Source: M3007 sp031425035 (GTDB lineage Bacteria > Bacteroidota > Bacteroidia > Chitinophagales > Saprospiraceae). From it: DNA of 64,000 nucleotides. Shown piece after piece: positions 1 through 8,165 of the stretch. The notes beneath the pieces were generated by a model that did no database searches, had not been told where the DNA came from, and was given only the letters and a program-made list of their open reading frames with translations. The stretch's first letter is position 1. The number at the start of each line of letters is the position of its first letter. The translations under genes and the position numbers were made by a program. Location: NCBI GenBank assembly GCA_031425035.1, contig JANPIN010000100.1:1-64000 (forward strand). The letters run 5' to 3'.

Positions 1-1
1 T

Positions 2-3000
2 CTGAATTTAACGGCACCGGTCACCACCACGCCAACGCTGTTCATCGCCGAAGCCAAAACCACCCTCGGTTGTATAGAGCGGGATAGCGTACTGGTCAGC
101 GGCGATGTGGTTGCCCTCAGCCTGGCCGGTCCGACCGAGAAGTTCGACTGTGCTAATGGCCCGATTGATATTACCGTGACCGGAACGCCGGGCCTGACCT
201 ACCTCTGGTCGACGGGCGACACAACAGCCAGTATTACGGTGGATCCGGCGCAAAGCCAGGTATATACCCTGGTAGGCAGCAGCATGGGCTGTAGTGATAC
301 TATTCAGGTGAATGTGATCCGCGTCGAGCCGATCAACCTGGTGCTGAACGCCGACAATGTGACGGCCTGTACCGCCACCACTCCGCTGACGGCAACGGTC
401 AATGCGAATGCCAATGCGACGATCACCTGGTATGACGCTGCTGGCAATGTGCTGGGTGGTGGTTTGAATTTAACGGCACCGGTCACCGCGACCCCAACCC
501 TGTTCATCGCGGAAGCGAAAACTGCACGGGGCTGTATAGAGCGGGATACCGTCACCGTCAGCGGCGATATAGTAGAACTTACGCTGGAAGGTCCGCCCGT
601 GAAATTCAACTGTGAAAACGGCCCGATCGATATAGTTGTAACCGGTACGCCCGGGCTGACTTACCTGTGGTCAAACGGGGAAATCACGCCGAACATTACG
701 GTTAATCCGACGCAAAACCAGATCTACACCCTGGTGGGCAGTAATATGGGCTGCAGCGACACCATTCAGGTTAGTATCCAGCGCGTCGAACCCATCAACC
801 TGGCGCTGAACGCTGAAAATGTGGTGGCTTGTACGGCTACGACCACGTTATCAGCCACGGTTAATGCGGCTTCGAATGCTACGATTACCTGGTACGACAC
901 CGCCGGCAATATCCTGGGCGGGGGTTTAAATTTACCCACCCCCGTTACTTCAACGCCGACCATCATTATCGCGGAAGCCAAAACCCCGCAGGGATGTACG
1001 CAGCGCGATACGGTGACGGTTAACGGTGAAGTCGTTGCACTTACCCTGGAAGGCCCAGACGAGAAATTCGACTGTAATAACGGTCCGATCGATATCAACG
1101 TAACCGGTACGCCGGGTCTGACCTACCTGTGGTCACCAACCGGCGAAACTACCCCGAACATCACCGTCAATCCAACGCAGAACCAGACCTATACGCTGGT
1201 GGGTACCAATGGTACCTGTAGTGATACGGTGCAGGTCAACGTCATTCGCATTGTGCCGATCCAACTGACGATCCAGGACACCGCCGTGGTTTCCTGTTTT
1301 GCCAGTCAGGATCTGAAAGTTACCTTCAACGTGGCCACCAATGCTACGATTACCTGGAACACCGTTCCCCCGCAAAGCGGTCCGACCGTCACAGTGCCGG
1401 TCAGTTACGTACCGACGGTTTACACGGCTACGGCTACCGACCCCCAGTATGGTTGTGTGCAGTCGGTTTCGGCGACCGTAACCGGCCATGCGGCGGAAAT
1501 CAATATTTTAGCCTCTACGCCGACCACCCTCTGTGAAAATGATACGCTGGTCGTGGGTGTGACCAATTTGCATCCGCTGGATACATTGACTTCAATACTA
1601 TGGTCTTCCCAGCCAGGTATGGAAATTTTGAACAATAACCAGTCTACGGTCAGTATTATCGGATCAGCGGGTTCCTACCTGATTATTGTGAACGTGGTGA
1701 ACAAGTTCGGTTGTACGGCGACCGAGCAAATACCGGTGACGTTCTTACCCGCCGGTTCGCTGGCCGGCCAAGTGGATATTAAGAACTGCGGCGGCTTAAC
1801 GGCTACTTTTACTAACCAGAGTTCCTTCGCCGGTACCTGGAATTTCGGCGACCAAAGCCAGCCCAGTACGGAAACAAATCCAAGCCATACGTATGCGGGA
1901 GAAGGTTCTTATACCGTCACCTTTACCCCGCTCAATGCGGCCTGTATAGCACCATTCGATACGACTATTACCGTGCAAATGGAATCCACCGTGCCGGCCA
2001 GCATCGAAGCCAACCTGATCAATTGTACCGATCAGGCGGTGTACGAATTGATGGGCCAATCCGGTACCGGCAACTACACTTGGAACTGGAACGTGGGCGG
2101 ACAACCTTCGACCGCGCAAAACCCGACCTTTACGTTCACGCAGGCTGGTCCGACGACGGCGCTGCTGACTGTAACCGACGCCAATGGCTGTTCGAATACC
2201 GCGACGCTGCCTCTGGATGTGAATTTCATTAATGATAAGATCGGCGCCGATACCACCATTTGTAAAGGCAATGCCGTGCAGTTGAATCCGGACATTAACC
2301 CGAACTACATGTATCAGTGGAGCGCCAGTCCGAACGATCCAAGTCTGATCGATACGACGAGCCCGAACCCGACGGTTACGCCGGCCGATTCGACGGTGTA
2401 TACGGTAGTTATTACCAACGGCAACTGCACCGTGCAGTATAGCATAACGGTGAAACCACGTGCCAGCACTATTCTGAGCGCCGGTCCGGATCAGACGGTC
2501 TGCAGCGACGATCCGATCACCCTGTCGGTCATCAATCCGGTGGGCAATGCTTACCAGTGGTCGCAAACGCCGACGTTCAACATCATCATCGGCGAGGGCA
2601 GCAGCGTGGTGATCAACCCCGAGAAGAACGGTGTCTACTATGTACGCGCCACCAACAGCGCTGCCGATTGTCCGAGCCAGGGCCTGGTGCACGTGAACAA
2701 TGCCGAAGTGAATGTAGAAGCCCTGCCGCTGGATCGCCAGATCTGTTTCGGTGAAAGTACCACGCTGAGCATCACCAACCTGGATAGCGATGATAATCTG
2801 ACCTATAACTGGTCGCCGAATCTCAGCGGCGCTAATCCGACGGTGACGCCGGACAGCACGAGCGCGTACACGGTGGTCATCTCCAATGCAGTTAACTCGA
2901 CCGTTTGCCGGGATACGCTGACTTTCAACGTCGGCGTAACCTCCCTGGCGGTGACCGCCGAAGTGACCGGTAAGGACACCATTTGCCCCGGCCAAACGAC

Positions 3001-3481
3001 TACGCTGCTGGCTACGGCCATAGGAACCGGTACCGTCTTCAACTATAGCTGGACGCCTGCCGGAACCTTAACCGGCGCGAACACCGCCAACCCGACGGCT
3101 AAACCGAATGAGCAAACCACCTATACCGTCACTGCGACCGCCGATGGCCTTTGCCCGCAGACGGCTTCGGTTACCATATACTTCATGGGCGACCAATGCG
3201 TGGAACCTTCCATTTTCGTACCGAAGGCCTTTACGCCGAATAAGGATGGCAACAACGACTTCTTCATCGTACGCGGCGTGAACATCACCGAACTGTACAT
3301 GGTGGTCTGGGATCGCTGGGGAGAGAAGGTCTACGAAACTACCGATATTCGGGCCGATGGCTGGGACGGAACCTATCAGGGCGCCTCGCTTACGCCGGAT
3401 GCCTATGCCTGGTACGTGAAAGCGACCTGCGGCAATGGTGCAGTGTATGAGAAGAAAGGCAACGTGACGTTGTTGAAATAA
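2..3481 (+). CDS. Giant Ig/PKD-repeat surface protein with gliding-motility-type C-terminal domain (5' truncated by window)
   Basis: The frame is open from base 2, so the true start lies outside the window. The visible part is about 1,160 residues. The first 1.5 kb holds about 3.2 copies of a 154-residue module (exact 462-bp period) with a GLTYLWS core and conserved Cys pairs. Next come two PKD-like domains (WNFGDQS near base 1840, then a second near 2080) and four Ig-like modules of the YxWSP...YTV type. The last ~95 residues are a CHU_C/type B sorting domain (FVPKAFTPNKDGNNDFF, then WDRWGEKVYET and DGWDGTY). Proteins of this design are exported by the type IX secretion system and anchored or released at the cell surface, often as adhesins. 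The ligand cannot be inferred. A terminator follows 23 bases after the stop. Confidence 0.93.
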   Translation: MNLTAPVTTTPTLFIAEAKTTLGCIERDSVLVSGDVVALSLAGPTEKFDCANGPIDITVTGTPGLTYLWSTGDTTASITVDPAQSQVYTLVGSSMGCSDTIQVNVIRVEPINLVLNADNVTACTATTPLTATVNANANATITWYDAAGNVLGGGLNLTAPVTATPTLFIAEAKTARGCIERDTVTVSGDIVELTLEGPPVKFNCENGPIDIVVTGTPGLTYLWSNGEITPNITVNPTQNQIYTLVGSNMGCSDTIQVSIQRVEPINLALNAENVVACTATTTLSATVNAASNATITWYDTAGNILGGGLNLPTPVTSTPTIIIAEAKTPQGCTQRDTVTVNGEVVALTLEGPDEKFDCNNGPIDINVTGTPGLTYLWSPTGETTPNITVNPTQNQTYTLVGTNGTCSDTVQVNVIRIVPIQLTIQDTAVVSCFASQDLKVTFNVATNATITWNTVPPQSGPTVTVPVSYVPTVYTATATDPQYGCVQSVSATVTGHAAEINILASTPTTLCENDTLVVGVTNLHPLDTLTSILWSSQPGMEILNNNQSTVSIIGSAGSYLIIVNVVNKFGCTATEQIPVTFLPAGSLAGQVDIKNCGGLTATFTNQSSFAGTWNFGDQSQPSTETNPSHTYAGEGSYTVTFTPLNAACIAPFDTTITVQMESTVPASIEANLINCTDQAVYELMGQSGTGNYTWNWNVGGQPSTAQNPTFTFTQAGPTTALLTVTDANGCSNTATLPLDVNFINDKIGADTTICKGNAVQLNPDINPNYMYQWSASPNDPSLIDTTSPNPTVTPADSTVYTVVITNGNCTVQYSITVKPRASTILSAGPDQTVCSDDPITLSVINPVGNAYQWSQTPTFNIIIGEGSSVVINPEKNGVYYVRATNSAADCPSQGLVHVNNAEVNVEALPLDRQICFGESTTLSITNLDSDDNLTYNWSPNLSGANPTVTPDSTSAYTVVISNAVNSTVCRDTLTFNVGVTSLAVTAEVTGKDTICPGQTTTLLATAIGTGTVFNYSWTPAGTLTGANTANPTAKPNEQTTYTVTATADGLCPQTASVTIYFMGDQCVEPSIFVPKAFTPNKDGNNDFFIVRGVNITELYMVVWDRWGEKVYETTDIRADGWDGTYQGASLTPDAYAWYVKATCGNGAVYEKKGNVTLLK
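104..1489 (+). repeat. Three tandem 462-bp coding repeats
   Basis: Module starts (Gly-Asp/Glu codon pair before VVAL, IVEL, VVAL) fall at bases 104, 566 and 1028, an exact 462-bp period. A partial upstream copy ends at 103. Copies 1 and 2 are close at DNA level, including near-identical stretches around bases 470 and 930. Copy 3 is divergent in its second half. The pattern indicates duplication by unequal recombination; copy number may vary between strains. Confidence 0.85.
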
Positions 3482-3503
3482 AACTTGCGGTTTTTAGATA
3501 TAG

Positions 3504-3544
3504 AACCCCTGCTGACATCGGAGCGATGTTGGTGGGGTTTTTTT
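3504..3544 (+). terminator. Rho-independent terminator of the surface repeat gene
   Basis: AACCCC pairs with GGGGTT around an inner CATC/GATG stem. The right arm runs directly into seven T residues. It lies 23 bases after the stop of the repeat protein. Confidence 0.85.
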
Positions 3545-3597
3545 AATGATTTAATACAACTAACGTAACTAGTTACATATAATTTATCTATATAAAT

Positions 3598-3732
3598 GTG
3601 TTGCGGTGGTTAGCGTCTGAGATGTCTTTCGACGAAATAATAGCTGACTTCCCGGAACTTAACAGAGCGGATCTGGTAGCTGCTCTGGAGTTCGCCGCTA
3701 TGCGTCAGCAACGAACGGCTATTGCTGCTTAG
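3598..3732 (+). pseudogene. DUF433-type antitoxin remnant (C-terminal half)
   Basis: From GTG at 3598 the frame reads about 44 residues, with WLASEMSFDEIIADFPEL followed by a helix containing AALEFAA. This is the C-terminal half of DUF433 (VapB-like, COG2442) antitoxins, whose usual length is 70-80 residues. The N-terminal half is missing: a stop codon at 3580-3582 closes the frame and only six codons precede the GTG. No promoter is obvious. It is followed at once by a fragment resembling the tail of the usual toxin partner. I read it as a decayed toxin-antitoxin locus; a short expressed protein cannot be excluded. Confidence 0.6.
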
Positions 3733-3743
3733 CTGTTCCATGA

Positions 3744-3809
3744 AATGCAGAGTTGATACAAGCTTTTGTTGAAGATTCTATCCAGGATTGTTTGGAGATT
3801 TATGGATAG
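3744..3809 (+). pseudogene. Possible tail of a DUF5615 PIN-like toxin
   Basis: Twenty-one codons (NAELIQAFVEDSIQDCLEIYG, given here only as start NAELIQAF and end CLEIYG) end at TAG 3807-3809. The pattern of an acidic helix followed by a short strand resembles the C-terminus of DUF5615 proteins, which normally follow DUF433 genes. About 80-90 upstream residues of such a toxin are absent, so an internal deletion would have joined it to the DUF433 remnant. The match rests on very few residues. Confidence 0.35.
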
Positions 3810-3907
3810 TATGTCCTAGTCGTCGACCAAGTGACAATTTTGTGCATTGTCGCATTCCCCTCTGCATCTTGACGGTACTTGCCTATTTTCAAGCAGGCAT
3901 TTATACC

Positions 3908-3915
3908 TAGTTTTG
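3908..3915 (+). promoter_or_regulatory. -7 box TAGTTTTG before the VOC gene
   Basis: The sequence matches the Bacteroidota primary-sigma -7 consensus TAnnTTTG and lies 46 bases before the start at 3962. No TTTG is found at the ideal -33 distance. Confidence 0.4.
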
Positions 3916-3961
3916 CTCTACGGAACAAGACTATATACATCGTCATTCATCAACCTGTACC

Positions 3962-4420
3962 ATGCAAAAAATAACCACCTTCCTTACCTACAACGACCAG
4001 GCCGAGGAAGCCGTCAACCTCTACGTATCGGTTTTTAAAAACGCCCGCGTCGTCAACTGGATGCGCATGGGTGAGCAGGGACCGGTCATGAGCGCAACTT
4101 TTGAGATTGAAGGCCAGCAGTTTATCGCGCTGAATGGCGGTCCGTCCTTCCGTTTTGCCCAGGGCATTTCGCTTTTTGTTCACTGCGAAACCCAGGCCGA
4201 AATCGACGAACTATGGGAGAAATTATCTGCCGGCGGCGAGCCCGGACAGTGCGGCTGGCTGAAGGATAAATTTGGCGTAAGCTGGCAGATCGTCCCGCCG
4301 GTGCTGGGCAAACTTCTGGGAGATCCCAACCGGGCAAAGGCCAAAAAGGTCATGGATGCCATGCTGCAAATGCATAAACTGGACATCGCTACGCTACAGT
4401 CCGCTTATGAACAGGGCTGA
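3962..4420 (+). CDS. VOC superfamily (PhnB/YurT-like glyoxalase fold) protein
   Basis: The 152-residue product begins MQKITTFLTYNDQAEEAV and has the two beta-alpha-beta-beta-beta modules of vicinal-oxygen-chelate proteins. FLTYNDQAEEAVNLYVSVF starts module one; GWLKDKFGVSWQIVPP near residue 100 is the typical PhnB-like second half. Members annotated as PhnB or 3-demethylubiquinone methyltransferase-like are mostly of unknown substrate. The expected metal ligands are not all evident, so no reaction is assigned. It converges with the DUF3810 gene, only 3 bases separating the stops. It stands alone, with a TAnnTTTG box upstream. Confidence 0.85.
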   Translation: MQKITTFLTYNDQAEEAVNLYVSVFKNARVVNWMRMGEQGPVMSATFEIEGQQFIALNGGPSFRFAQGISLFVHCETQAEIDELWEKLSAGGEPGQCGWLKDKFGVSWQIVPPVLGKLLGDPNRAKAKKVMDAMLQMHKLDIATLQSAYEQG

Positions 4421-4423
4421 AAT

Positions 4424-5527
4424 TTAAAGAACCGGCGCCACCCGGGCGCGTTTCCAGGCCTGGACCAGTAACAGCATCTCGTCATAATTCCCCATGCCGG
4501 ATTCAATGCCCTGCGCTTTCAAATAGTTATCGTACACCTCGTAACGGAGGGATGGCGCCAGTTCGCTATACTTAGCTTGCTGCCGGTGAATGGCCTGATC
4601 ATCCCCCAGTATGCCCAGTGGTATGGTCGGTCGGAATTCGTGCTTGTACCGTACCGGGTCATTCCTGCGGCAGGCACGCACCAGCATACTCCAGTAACTC
4701 AAACGGGCACAATATGCGATGTAGGCGTTCGGATGTACCGCGCAGGCCGCATACGCGATGAAATTGCAGACACCTTCATCACAGAAACCGTAGCCATGAC
4801 TCATCTCATGGGCCATGGCCGGCATTTTACGGAGCGGATGCAGACCGGATTCCACATTGCCCTCGCCGACAAAAGGCCAGTATATACCGGAAGCGCCGAA
4901 CTTGAACAGCAAACCTGCCGGTAACAGCAAACGCCCGCGAACCGCACCATGCACCGGAAATTTTTCCTGTACCAGCCATTTCTCCACGGCTGCGCGAACG
5001 GTTATTTCCGTAGCCGGCGGCCAAAATCGTTCGTCGCTGAGGGCGGCGGTATCGTTGCCCACAAGACTGGTCCGGAGGGAGTCCAGCAAGTAGGTCTCCG
5101 TTTCCAGATCGCGCCATAGGGTAGTTGAATCCAGCGCTTGCAGCTGCAGGTGGAGTTGGGTTTTAAATGGAACGCGCGCATAGTTAAAACCCCATAACCA
5201 AAAGAAAGACCCCACCACTAATCCGGCAAACCCAGCTAGCCTAAACAGCCAGAAACGCAGCTTAGGCCAGAAACCAGGGAGCTTCGGAACACGCCGGTAA
5301 ATCAGGATCCAAAAGACGATGACGCCTATCCAGAACAGGTAAAAGGCAGGGAAGGGCAGCCATCCGAGGCTGCCGCTAAATCCCAGGCGAATGAGCTGAA
5401 AAAGGCCTCGGCTATACCAATGTTCGACAAATTCGGGCTGGTAGTGCGCACCGAAATTGAGCAGTAAAGTAGCTATACCAAAGATTATCCAGGCGCCCGG
5501 GGAAAGCAGGTGTTTCAAATTTCCCAT
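4424..5527 (-). CDS. DUF3810 membrane protein with HExxH metalloprotease-like motif
   Basis: The product has about 367 residues from the ATG at 5527. An in-frame ATG at 5608 would add 27 residues of unconvincing composition. Three hydrophobic segments fill the first ~110 residues (WIIFGIATLLLNF, a second around FPAFYLFWIGVIVFW, a third around LAGFAGLVVGSFFWLW). A long soluble domain then carries HEMSHGYGFCDEG near residues 240-252, a zinc-binding HExxH-type signature with a downstream acidic residue. This pattern defines DUF3810, which is common in Bacteroidota and resembles integral-membrane zinc peptidases. The substrate is unknown. The upstream region is long and shared with a small plus-strand unit. 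Confidence 0.85.
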   Translation of the reverse strand: MGNLKHLLSPGAWIIFGIATLLLNFGAHYQPEFVEHWYSRGLFQLIRLGFSGSLGWLPFPAFYLFWIGVIVFWILIYRRVPKLPGFWPKLRFWLFRLAGFAGLVVGSFFWLWGFNYARVPFKTQLHLQLQALDSTTLWRDLETETYLLDSLRTSLVGNDTAALSDERFWPPATEITVRAAVEKWLVQEKFPVHGAVRGRLLLPAGLLFKFGASGIYWPFVGEGNVESGLHPLRKMPAMAHEMSHGYGFCDEGVCNFIAYAACAVHPNAYIAYCARLSYWSMLVRACRRNDPVRYKHEFRPTIPLGILGDDQAIHRQQAKYSELAPSLRYEVYDNYLKAQGIESGMGNYDEMLLLVQAWKRARVAPVL

Positions 5528-5698
5528 GTGGAAGCGGTAAACGGTTTTGTCCGCTATTGGCTTCAAGGTACGCCAGGAGGAAGAAATGCATGTCCACCTT
5601 AATGCCACTTTAAAACCTGAACGCAGGGATGGACGATCGGCAAGTTTAAATGAAATAAAAAATCAGGTTCGGTTTAGGGTTTAGGTATGAAATTAATT

Positions 5699-5706
5699 TA
5701 CCTTTG
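5699..5706 (+). promoter_or_regulatory. -7 box TACCTTTG of a possible mini transcription unit
   Basis: A perfect TAnnTTTG match with a TTTA element 22 bases upstream. The predicted start near 5713 is 11 bases before a 29-codon ORF, which in turn is followed by a hairpin. Confidence 0.45.
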
Positions 5707-5723
5707 TTGAGGCTTTTGCCAAT

Positions 5724-5813
5724 ATGATTGAACAAAAGTTTAACAAAATTGTCTTTTTCCTTTTTCGGTTACCATTTGGTTTGCTATCCGGCCTTCCTAT
5801 CAGATTCATTTAA
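5724..5813 (+). CDS. Candidate 29-aa hydrophobic small protein
   Basis: The ORF runs ATG 5724 to TAA 5811-5813. It begins MIEQKFNKIVFFLF and ends GLPIRFI: a short polar N-terminus, one hydrophobic stretch of about 18 residues and Arg residues at 16 and 27. It lies between a TACCTTTG box (5699-5706) and a strong hairpin that starts 4 bases after the stop, so promoter, ORF and terminator form a compact unit of about 150 nt. No family is recognised. The transcript could instead be a non-coding RNA, since base composition alone does not prove translation. Confidence 0.3.
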   Translation: MIEQKFNKIVFFLFRLPFGLLSGLPIRFI

Positions 5814-5817
5814 TCAG

Positions 5818-5860
5818 AAAACGCACCACTTCCAATTGTCCGGGGTGGTGCGTTTATTTA
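5818..5860 (+). terminator. Hairpin terminator inside the DUF3810-fasciclin spacer
   Basis: An 11-bp perfect stem (AAACGCACCAC with GTGGTGCGTTT, bases 5819-5829 and 5845-5855) is followed by TATTTATCCTTTT. The same design closes the fasciclin and folD genes (7101 and 45238). Its position upstream of two divergent genes only makes sense if a short transcript ends here. Confidence 0.65.
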
Positions 5861-6044
5861 TCCTTTTCGCCCTGTTAGAACAAGAAATTGGTCTCGCCAA
5901 TCTACACGGCATCTACAGGAAGCAGCAAATTGTCCAATTTTAGCATTTTCCAGGTTTGATTAAAATTTGGTTGAACCCTGAATGGCGGTTTTCGTTTAAT
6001 GTTTCATTCTCATTTCAATCAAACGTTAAACAAAATTTTTTAAA

Positions 6045-7085
6045 ATGAAAACCTTCACCAAGATTAACCCATTTACCCGCCTGGCCTCCGTAGCCGCTCT
6101 TTTCCTGCTCGGTTTTACGGCCTGCCAAAAAGAAAACCTAATCACCCCGGAACAGCCGGCAACCGACAGTAATACTCTGGTAGGTGATCGCAGCGCCAAC
6201 ACCGTGGTCGATATTGCGGTTTCCAACCCGGATTTCAGTACGCTGGTGGCAGCTGTGCTGAAAACAGGGCAAGCCGGTTTGCTGAGCGCTGATAATCTCA
6301 ACGCCACGGTTTTCGCCCCAACCAATGCGGCTTTTGCCCAGTTGCCGGCGCCTTTTAACAATGCCGCCAACATCAATGCTATTACGGACCAGTTGACGAT
6401 CAATACCCTGCGTCAGGTGATCCGCTACCACGTATCACCCGGTAAGAAGACGGCAGCCGTGCTGACCAACGGATCTTACGGCACCCTGAAAAATGCAGCG
6501 ACGCCTAATGACAACCTGCTCTATGTAGGTCGTACACTGGCCGGCGACGTGTACATTAACGGCGTATCGAAAGTCGTTGCTGCGGATATTCAGGCCAGCA
6601 ACGGTACGATCCACGTCATCGATCAGGTGCTTTTCTATCCGACCAAGGATGTCGGCCAGATCGCGATCGCCAACGGTAACTTCAAGGCCCTGGTAGCGGC
6701 CCTCCAGAAAACCGGTCTGGCCAGTACTTTCCTACAGCCCAGCGGTAATTTCACTGTTTTTGCCCCCACCGATGCTGCTTTTGCCCAGTTGCCGGCGCCT
6801 TTGAACAATGCCCAGAACATTAAAGGCATCACAGACGCGGCAACGATCAACACGCTGCGCAGTGTGCTGTTATACCACGTAATCGGGGCCCGCGTATTTT
6901 CCGTAGATCTGCGGGAAGGCATTCAACCGGCTACGCTGCTGGCCGGCAAAAAAGTAAATATCAGTCTGATGAGCGGCGCTACAGTCAAAGGCGACGGCAA
7001 TTCAACACCTTCCAATATCGTCATTACTAATCTTTTAGCGCGCAATGGCGTCATCCACGTGATCGATCAGGTGCTGCTCCCTTAA
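6045..7085 (+). CDS. Fasciclin (FAS1) two-domain lipoprotein
   Basis: The 346-residue protein has a lipoprotein signal peptide: Lys/Arg-rich start, hydrophobic core VAALFLLGFTAC, then Cys at about residue 27. Two FAS1 domains follow (residues ~45-200 and ~202-346). Each has the first conserved block (ATVFAPTNAAFAQLP in domain 1, FTVFAPTDAAFAQLP in domain 2), a central YH motif (IRYHVSP, LLYHVIG) and the terminal NGxIHVIDQVL. FAS1 domains mediate cell-surface adhesion and often appear on Bacteroidota outer-membrane lipoproteins. The domains share identical short stretches (AAFAQLPAP, HVIDQVL), indicating internal duplication. A 230-base leader precedes it. A terminator follows 15 bases after the stop. 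Confidence 0.92.
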   Translation: MKTFTKINPFTRLASVAALFLLGFTACQKENLITPEQPATDSNTLVGDRSANTVVDIAVSNPDFSTLVAAVLKTGQAGLLSADNLNATVFAPTNAAFAQLPAPFNNAANINAITDQLTINTLRQVIRYHVSPGKKTAAVLTNGSYGTLKNAATPNDNLLYVGRTLAGDVYINGVSKVVAADIQASNGTIHVIDQVLFYPTKDVGQIAIANGNFKALVAALQKTGLASTFLQPSGNFTVFAPTDAAFAQLPAPLNNAQNIKGITDAATINTLRSVLLYHVIGARVFSVDLREGIQPATLLAGKKVNISLMSGATVKGDGNSTPSNIVITNLLARNGVIHVIDQVLLP

Positions 7086-7100
7086 TACGGTTTTAAAATA

Positions 7101-7139
7101 AAACGCGCCACATCGAGCAAGTCGAGGTGGCGCGTTTCT
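7101..7139. terminator. Bidirectional terminator between fasciclin gene and nusB
   Basis: An 11-bp stem AAACGCGCCAC/GTGGCGCGTTT with an A-rich left flank and T-rich right flank. It sits between two convergent genes and can serve both strands. Confidence 0.85.
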
Positions 7140-7160
7140 ATTTTCAGGCAGGAGGCGGAA

Positions 7161-8096
7161 TTATTCAATCAAACCCCGGCCTTCCTTGACAATTTTCTCT
7201 TCTTTCATCAACTTTTTCATCAGGCGATCCAGAATGCCGTTGATGAAGTCCTTGCTCTTGTCGGTGGAGTAGACCTTGGAAATTTCCACAAACTCATTGA
7301 GCGTCACTTTGGTCGGAATAGTCGGGAAATACAGCAACTCGCTAAGGGCCATTTTCAGCATGATCATGTCCAGCACAGCCACGCGTTCGGCATCCCAGTT
7401 CTTGAGGGTCGGTTCAATATGTTCGAGCAGGGCGCTGTCTTCCTGGCAGGTTTTGCGCAGCAGTTCCAGGCCGAATTCGCGTACGGTTTCATCGGCAGGC
7501 TCAAACTCCTTGTAGAATTCGCCGGTTGCCGGCAGGGCCTTCAGCGTTTTTTTCATAGCGCCAACCACCAGGGACTCATCGTCCTGCCAGTTGTTGAAAC
7601 GATCTTCCGTCATTTCCACGAACAGGTCATGGTTGATCAGGAAACGATAAACTTCCAGTAAAAACTTGTTGGTTTCTTCGTTGGTCGGCGTTTCCAGGGC
7701 CTGATAAGCCTTGTACTCCGGAGATTCGCAGAGCGCCTGGTAGAGGGTGCGAAGATGATCTTCGTCCAGGTTTTCCTGCGCGTGGTACTTGGTCACGATG
7801 TTCAGGAACTGGGTATGATTAGCCAGGCTCTGGACGGACGGATTCTGATATAAACGGGGAATGAACACTTTGTCGTCGTCGGAAGGCAGGTATTTCGCGG
7901 CCCGGTTGAGGGCATCTTTCTCGGCGTACTGCGTGACCTTCAGCAGCAAATGCAACTGGAAAATATACAGTTCATAGGCTTTCCAGATGCCTTCGTTGTA
8001 ATCTTTGGCCAGATCAGTGAACGACAACTGTTCGTCCCGATTGAGCATGTACAACAACTGCATGACCTTAATACGGACGCTGCGACGACTAAGCAT
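7161..8096 (-). CDS. nusB: Transcription antitermination factor NusB
   Basis: The 311-residue protein starts MLSRRSVRIKVMQLLYML, matching the NusB N-terminal helix that packs on the BoxA RNA site. The C-terminal part holds the all-helical NusB signature (around VAVLDMIMLKMALSEL, then FPTIPTKVTLNEFVEISK and FINGILD). Classic NusB is about 140 residues. The roughly 170-residue middle extension is typical of Bacteroidota NusB. It binds BoxA RNA with S10 and promotes rRNA antitermination. It is the last gene of the minus-strand run that starts near 14.4 kb, 69 bases after the heptose kinase gene, and is closed by the shared terminator at 7101. Confidence 0.95.
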   Translation of the reverse strand: MLSRRSVRIKVMQLLYMLNRDEQLSFTDLAKDYNEGIWKAYELYIFQLHLLLKVTQYAEKDALNRAAKYLPSDDDKVFIPRLYQNPSVQSLANHTQFLNIVTKYHAQENLDEDHLRTLYQALCESPEYKAYQALETPTNEETNKFLLEVYRFLINHDLFVEMTEDRFNNWQDDESLVVGAMKKTLKALPATGEFYKEFEPADETVREFGLELLRKTCQEDSALLEHIEPTLKNWDAERVAVLDMIMLKMALSELLYFPTIPTKVTLNEFVEISKVYSTDKSKDFINGILDRLMKKLMKEEKIVKEGRGLIE

Positions 8097-8165
8097 AATA
8101 TTTCAAAGGACTTTTGTGTATGATGGAATTGGCCGCAAAGAAACCAAAATTTTCAATAAGGCGCA

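Noticed and set aside
1796..2995. Minus-strand open frame of 399 codons opposite the surface repeat gene
   Set aside because: It is antisense to the Ig/PKD gene, rich in Arg/His/Gly from codon bias, and has no family.
3847..4038. 63-codon frame overlapping the start of the VOC gene
   Set aside because: It overlaps the VOC start in another frame and contains the candidate -7 box of that gene.
5728..5943. Plus-strand frame of 71 codons reading through the hairpin at 5818
   Set aside because: It crosses a strong terminator; the 29-codon frame that stops before the hairpin is more plausible.
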